Below, in pieces: positions 5,458 to 9,473 of a stretch of 9,473 nucleotides of DNA. Numbering within the stretch: the first letter of the stretch is position 1; each line of letters begins with the position of its first letter. Made by a program: the position numbers and the translations under genes. Below the pieces are notes generated by a model, which worked only from the letters and a program-made list of their open reading frames with translations, made no database searches and was not told where the DNA came from. The stretch is from Elusimicrobiota bacterium (GTDB lineage Bacteria > Elusimicrobiota > Endomicrobiia > Endomicrobiales > Endomicrobiaceae): positions 1 to 9,473 of the forward strand of contig JAIRQB010000152.1 in the NCBI GenBank assembly GCA_031256695.1. The letters are read 5' to 3'.

Positions 5458-8262
5458 ATGCCTAAATACGTTTATTTATTCGGCGGCGGAAAAGCCGACG
5501 GCAATGGCGGGATGAGAAATCTTTTGGGAGGCAAGGGGGCAAATCTTGCCGAAATGGCAGGACATAAAGACTTGAAATTGCCTGTTCCTCCGGGATTTAC
5601 AATTACTACTGAAGTTTGTTCTTATTACTATAAGAATAAGAAAAAATATCCGCCTGAATTAAAAAAACAGGTTGAGACCGCTATGAAAAGCGTTGAAAAA
5701 ATTATCGGCAAGAAATTCGGCGACACTGTCAATCCGCTTTTAGTGTCAGTCCGCTCAGGAGCCAGAAGTTCTATGCCCGGTATGATGGAGACGGTTTTAA
5801 ATGTGGGGCTTACTACAAAAACAATTCCTGCTTTAATAGCCAAGACAAACAATGATAGATTTGTCTATGACGCTTATAGAAGGCTGATTATGATGTATTC
5901 CGATGTTGTGATGGAAAAAGGCGCGGGTATTGAGCCGGCAGATGAACAAGGCATAAGGAAACAACTTGAAAGGATTATGGCTGAAAAAAAGTCTGAAAAG
6001 GGAGTTACTCAAGACACTGAACTCACTTCTGAAGATTTAAAAGAATTAGCGGCTCTTTTCAAAATCAGAGTAAAAGAAGTTTTAGGAGTAGAATTCCCCG
6101 ATGACCCCTTTGAGCAGGTTTGGGGCGGAATATCTGCTGTTTTTTCTTCTTGGAACGGCAAAAGAGCGGTGGACTATAGAAAGATAGAAGGCATACCTGA
6201 TGATTGGGGAACTGCTGTAAATGTTCAATCTATGGTATTTGGAAATATGGGCGAAGAGTCAGCGACAGGCGTGGCTTTTTCAAGAAATCCCGGAAACGGC
6301 GACCCCAGATTTTACGGCGAATATCTTGTAAATGCTCAGGGCGAAGACGTTGTGGCTGGGATACGCACTCCCGCTCCTATAAATGATGCCGCAAAAAGCG
6401 AGCATAATAGAGATGAGAGAACTCTTGAAGAAACTATGCCTAAACTTTATAAAGAGTTATTTGCCATACAGAAAAAACTTGAAAAGCATTATAAAGATAT
6501 GCAAGACATTGAATTTACTATTGAAGAAGGCAAATTGTGGATGCTTCAGTGCAGAAACGGTAAAAGAAATGGACAGGCGGCTGTGAAGATGGCTGTGGAT
6601 ATGGCAAAAGAGAAACTTATTTCTAAAGAAGAAGCTGTTTTAAGAGTTTCTCCATCGCAACTTATGGAATTATTATTGCCGATTATCAGCGCAAATGCTG
6701 AAAAGACAGCAAGAGTAATTGCAAAAGGGCTTCCCGCAGGTCCAGGAGCAGCGGCAGGGCGCATAGTATTTTCTTCTGAGGATGCTGTCCAAGCGGCTGC
6801 AGAAGGGAGACAGACTATTCTTGTCAGAGAAGAGACCAACCCTGAAGATGTGAAGGGTATGAGAGCGGCTCAGGCAATTCTTACAGCTAGAGGCGGTATG
6901 ACTTCTCATGCGGCTCTTGTAGCGCGCGGCTGGGGTAAATGCTGTATAGTAGGTTGCGCGGCAATTTCTGTAGATGCGGCGACAAAAACTATGACTATAG
7001 ACGGCAAGACTTATAATGAAGGCGATTGGATAACTTTAAATGGGACAAAAGGCATAGTTTATGAAGGCAAATTGGATATGGTTGACATTGAGCCTTCTGA
7101 AAATACCGTCCTTTTTGATTTCTTGTCTATGTGCGACAAAGTGAAAGTTTTAAAAGTCCGCGCAAATGCCGACACTCCCGAAGATGCCAAAAAAGCGAGA
7201 GCCTTCGGCGCAGAGGGAATAGGGCTTTTTAGAACGGAGCATATGTTCTACGGCGAAAATTCAGAGAAGCCGCTTTTTGCTTTAAGAAAAATGATAGCCT
7301 CAGACACAGTTGAGGAAAGAAAAGCCGCTTTAAATGAACTCTTTCCATATGTTAAAGAGGCTATAAAAGGAACTCTTGAGGCTATGGACGGATGCCCTGT
7401 GACAATTAGATTCCTTGACCCGCCTCTTCACGAATTTATTCCAAGGGAAGAATCGGCTCAAAAATTGGTGTCTGACAGTTTAGGCATCACTATTGAAGAA
7501 TTTAAGAGCAGAGCGGAAAAACTCCACGAGACAAATCCTATGATGGGGCATAGAGGAGCGCGTTTGGGCATTACTTATCCTGAAATCACAGAGATGCAGG
7601 CGAGGGCTATTTTTGAAGTCGCCGCAGAATTGTTGAAAGAAGGCAAAAAAGTATTCCCTGAAATTATGATACCTGTTATCTGCTCCGCCAATGAATTAAA
7701 ACATCAGAAAAATATAGTTAAAAGAGTTTATAACGAGGTCTTGCAGCAGGAAGGGATAAAAAAGATAGGCTATTCTTTCGGCACTATGATAGAAATCCCG
7801 AGGGCGGCTATACGCGCGTCAAGAATGGCTGAAGAGGCTGAATTTTTCTCTTTTGGAACTAATGATTTAACCCAGATGTCTTTCGGTTTTTCAAGAGATG
7901 ATGTCGGCGCATTTTTAAGCGATTACCGCGAAAAAGGCATTCTTTTAGACGACCCTTTCCAAACTATTGACATAGAGGGCGTTGGAAGACTTATGAAATA
8001 CGCTATATCAGAAGTGAGGGCAATAAACCCCGCTTTCAAAATAGGTATATGCGGAGAACACGGCGGAGATCCTAAATCAGTGGAATTTTGCCACCAATTA
8101 GGAATGACATATGTCTCTTGTTCTCCTTTCAGAGTGCCTATAGCGAGGCTTGCCTCGGCTCAGGCTGCGGCAAAAGGGATAAGCGCAGGCGCTAAATCAA
8201 ATAAGGGCAAAACAAAACCGGCGGCGAAAGCAAAAGCAGCCGCAAAAGCAAAGAGAAAATAA
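5458..8262 (+). CDS. ppdK: Pyruvate, phosphate dikinase
   Basis: A 934-residue cytoplasmic enzyme that interconverts pyruvate + ATP + Pi with PEP + AMP + PPi; in anaerobes it often acts in the glycolytic direction with PPi. All three parts are intact. The N-terminal ATP-grasp domain has GGKGANL (24-30), SVRSGARSSMPGMM (97-110) with the nucleotide-binding Arg, and LQCRNGKR (363-370; the family usually has LQTRNGKR). The phosphohistidine domain has GGMTSHAALVARG (479-491), with catalytic H484 and T482, the residue the DUF299 regulatory protein phosphorylates in relatives. The C-terminal pyruvate/PEP barrel has LDPPLHEF (653-660), GHRGARLG (697-704), GTNDLTQM (800-807), GICGEHGGD (863-871) and the catalytic acid Cys C888 in SCSPFRVP. 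The conserved protein ends near residue 904; a 30-residue Lys/Ala-rich tail follows. Ribosome site AAGGAG at seven bases. No regulatory protein gene is in view. Confidence 0.97.
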   Translation: MPKYVYLFGGGKADGNGGMRNLLGGKGANLAEMAGHKDLKLPVPPGFTITTEVCSYYYKNKKKYPPELKKQVETAMKSVEKIIGKKFGDTVNPLLVSVRSGARSSMPGMMETVLNVGLTTKTIPALIAKTNNDRFVYDAYRRLIMMYSDVVMEKGAGIEPADEQGIRKQLERIMAEKKSEKGVTQDTELTSEDLKELAALFKIRVKEVLGVEFPDDPFEQVWGGISAVFSSWNGKRAVDYRKIEGIPDDWGTAVNVQSMVFGNMGEESATGVAFSRNPGNGDPRFYGEYLVNAQGEDVVAGIRTPAPINDAAKSEHNRDERTLEETMPKLYKELFAIQKKLEKHYKDMQDIEFTIEEGKLWMLQCRNGKRNGQAAVKMAVDMAKEKLISKEEAVLRVSPSQLMELLLPIISANAEKTARVIAKGLPAGPGAAAGRIVFSSEDAVQAAAEGRQTILVREETNPEDVKGMRAAQAILTARGGMTSHAALVARGWGKCCIVGCAAISVDAATKTMTIDGKTYNEGDWITLNGTKGIVYEGKLDMVDIEPSENTVLFDFLSMCDKVKVLKVRANADTPEDAKKARAFGAEGIGLFRTEHMFYGENSEKPLFALRKMIASDTVEERKAALNELFPYVKEAIKGTLEAMDGCPVTIRFLDPPLHEFIPREESAQKLVSDSLGITIEEFKSRAEKLHETNPMMGHRGARLGITYPEITEMQARAIFEVAAELLKEGKKVFPEIMIPVICSANELKHQKNIVKRVYNEVLQQEGIKKIGYSFGTMIEIPRAAIRASRMAEEAEFFSFGTNDLTQMSFGFSRDDVGAFLSDYREKGILLDDPFQTIDIEGVGRLMKYAISEVRAINPAFKIGICGEHGGDPKSVEFCHQLGMTYVSCSPFRVPIARLASAQAAAKGISAGAKSNKGKTKPAAKAKAAAKAKRK

Positions 8263-8294
8263 CCGCTTTTTTAGTTTTGTTTTTACAATTAAAC

Positions 8295-8334
8295 CCGGAC
8301 GGCGGCTTTTTGACCGCCGTCCGGTCAATTTTTT
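8295..8334 (+). terminator. Strong intrinsic terminator of ppdK
   Basis: The arms ccggacggcgg (8295-8305) and ccgccgtccgg (8314-8324) form a perfect 11-bp GC-rich stem with an 8-nt loop, followed by tcaattttttt. It begins 33 bp after the ppdK stop. It ends only a few bases before the next start codon at 8339, so it also forms the upstream region of the OmpA-like gene. Confidence 0.9.
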
Positions 8335-8338
8335 TATT

Positions 8339-9424
8339 ATGAAAAAGTTATTTTTGCCGATTTTTATTTTCGTTTTCAGTTTTGCGGAAGCCGCTGAGAA
8401 AAAAGAAGTTTTGATAGGCATTGAGGTTGAAAATGCCGTCTATTCGCGCATTGCAAAAGAAAACATTGTTTTTATCCCCGACATCAGAAATATTTCGCGC
8501 ATTAGAGAGTGGACTCTGTCCATAAAGGACGAGGACAAAAAAACCGTTAAAACTTTTAGCGGAAAACGGAAAATTCCTTCAAAAATTTATTGGAATGTAT
8601 TGACTGCTGACAGACAGCCGGCTGCGGACGGAACTTATACATATGATTTTGCAATTATTGTCTCAGACAAAGAAAAGTTTTTTGTAAACGGCGGTAAAAT
8701 AATAATAGATTCAACTCCTCCTTTTGCTTCTGTTTCCTTATCCGACCCCATATATTTTATAAACGCCGCAAAACAAGACGGGATTTTTATATTTTTAAGT
8801 TGCGGAGACGAATATAAAATAGACTATCAAAAGTGTTTCCTTGAAATAAAAAATTCAAAAAACAAAGCCGTGAAGACTTTCTCTTTTGAAGATAGTATAC
8901 CTGAATTTATAATTTGGAATTTGGAAGATGATGAAGGGCAATTGTTGTCTGACGGCAATTATCTTTTGACCTTCAATGTCGCCGATGCCGCAGGCAATAA
9001 TTCTTTTGCCGAGACAGAATTGATTTTAGCCGATGCTCCCGTAGAGGAGAGCGGTTTGAAAGAAAATTTGCAGCAGACAATTTACTTTGAATCTGGGAAA
9101 GCGGATTTGAGCGCCAAGAGTATTCAGACCATTCAATATATAGCCGATATTTTAAAAGAAAATTCAAAAAATAAAGCGGTAATAACGGGTCATATCGGCT
9201 TTACAGCCGCTGAAAAAAAAGTGAAAAAACTTTCAGAAAACAGGGCAAAAGCGGTTTACAATCTTTTAACCGCCGCGGGCATTGACAGCGGACGAATTGC
9301 TTGGCAAGATTTAGGCGCAAAACGTCATATTGCGACGGCAGGCTCCGCCAAAGGCAAAAATTCCGCTTCAGCAGATGCGCAAAACAGCCGAGCGGAAATT
9401 ACAATTTTGAAAATACAGGATTAA
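8339..9424 (+). CDS. OmpA-C domain envelope protein with two Ig-like repeats
   Basis: A 361-residue secreted protein. Residues 1-18 form a signal peptide: KK, then LFLPIFIFVFSF, then AEA with likely cleavage before A19. Next come two similar stretches at about 55-115 and 165-225, each with a K(K/A)VKTFS..xIPxxIxWN...DG.Y pattern, resembling FlgD-type Ig-like repeats and joined by IIIDSTPPFASV. The C-terminal part, from about 246, is an OmpA/MotB peptidoglycan-binding-like domain: TIYFESGKADLS, TGHIGF, LSENRAKAVYNLL and NSRAEI. The Arg that contacts diaminopimelate is R302, but the partner Asp of the usual GHTD motif is G287. It is probably periplasmic or outer-membrane associated, tying the envelope to the wall; no beta-barrel is evident. 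No Shine-Dalgarno site is visible because a terminator stem ends about 14 bases upstream. The signal peptide still makes this start convincing. Confidence 0.87.
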   Translation: MKKLFLPIFIFVFSFAEAAEKKEVLIGIEVENAVYSRIAKENIVFIPDIRNISRIREWTLSIKDEDKKTVKTFSGKRKIPSKIYWNVLTADRQPAADGTYTYDFAIIVSDKEKFFVNGGKIIIDSTPPFASVSLSDPIYFINAAKQDGIFIFLSCGDEYKIDYQKCFLEIKNSKNKAVKTFSFEDSIPEFIIWNLEDDEGQLLSDGNYLLTFNVADAAGNNSFAETELILADAPVEESGLKENLQQTIYFESGKADLSAKSIQTIQYIADILKENSKNKAVITGHIGFTAAEKKVKKLSENRAKAVYNLLTAAGIDSGRIAWQDLGAKRHIATAGSAKGKNSASADAQNSRAEITILKIQD

Positions 9425-9455
9425 AATCTATTTTTAGAAAAATTAGAAAAACTAG

Positions 9456-9470
9456 TTAAAAGTTAAAAAT
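9456..9470. repeat. 15-bp AT-rich word shared with 181-195, inverted
   Basis: ttaaaagttaaaaat here is the exact reverse complement of 181-195. Relative to transcription, both copies lie at a gene's 3' end: the first overlaps the stop of the zinc-less M16 gene, the second is 32 bp past the stop of the OmpA-like gene. A related sequence, gttaaaaaaaagttaaaac, is in the ridA leader (minus strand, about 4976-4956). It may be a common 3'-end or dispersed word in this genome, or low-complexity chance. The remaining bases to the window end show no gene. Confidence 0.5.
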
Positions 9471-9473
9471 TAA

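Noticed and set aside
5365..8277. Direct repeat ccg(g/c)ttttttagttt flanking ppdK (5365-5379 and 8263-8277) as a sign of insertion
   Set aside because: It is 15 bp, one mismatch, mostly T, in a T-rich setting with several similar words. No integrase or tRNA is nearby, and ppdK looks like a normal resident gene.
8197..8421. 74-codon minus-strand frame opposite the ppdK/OmpA junction
   Set aside because: It reads through the antisense of the Lys tail, the terminator and the signal peptide; its Arg/Phe-rich composition is an artefact of that.

Overview
The window reads as a stretch of ordinary chromosome from an AT-rich, diderm (Gram-negative type) bacterium that uses the standard code. An outer-membrane/periplasmic OmpA-like protein and Shine-Dalgarno-led genes support this. 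The mix of a bacterial-type pyruvate phosphate dikinase, a two-subunit M16B peptidase and an OmpA protein with Ig-like repeats would fit groups such as Elusimicrobiota/Endomicrobia or spirochaetes. That placement is inference only; no rRNA or other marker is present.

Layout. There are six complete genes in two divergent blocks. The leftward block (minus strand, read from right to left) is ridA (4923-4531), a sodium:solute symporter (4296-2791), a zinc-site M16 peptidase subunit (2693-1473) and its zinc-less partner (1427-192). The rightward block (plus strand) is ppdK (5458-8262) and an OmpA-C protein with a signal peptide (8339-9424). A 534-bp AT-rich divergent region (4924-5457) separates the blocks. 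It holds candidate promoters in both directions and an intrinsic terminator facing ridA. Two automatic-style starts need trimming: the M16 subunit starts at 2693, not 2750, and ridA at 4923, not 4995.

How the parts fit. The two M16 genes form a tight pair whose active-site elements are split: one carries HxxEH plus the distal Glu, the other carries the Arg/Tyr pair. They are best read as one heterodimeric cytoplasmic peptidase. PpdK interconverts pyruvate/ATP/Pi and PEP/AMP/PPi. RidA removes reactive enamine/imine by-products of PLP enzymes. The symporter imports an unknown solute with Na+. The OmpA-like protein probably links envelope and wall, but it lacks the usual peptidoglycan-binding Asp. 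Nothing ties all six genes into one pathway.

The non-coding parts hold most of the surprises: a roughly 26-bp tandem array that begins inside the last codons of ridA, a 30-bp palindrome between the symporter and the M16 pair, a strong terminator ending a few bases before the OmpA start codon, and a possible attenuated leader or small RNA upstream of ridA. I found no CRISPR array, tRNA, rRNA, transposase, phage gene or convincing new multi-gene system.
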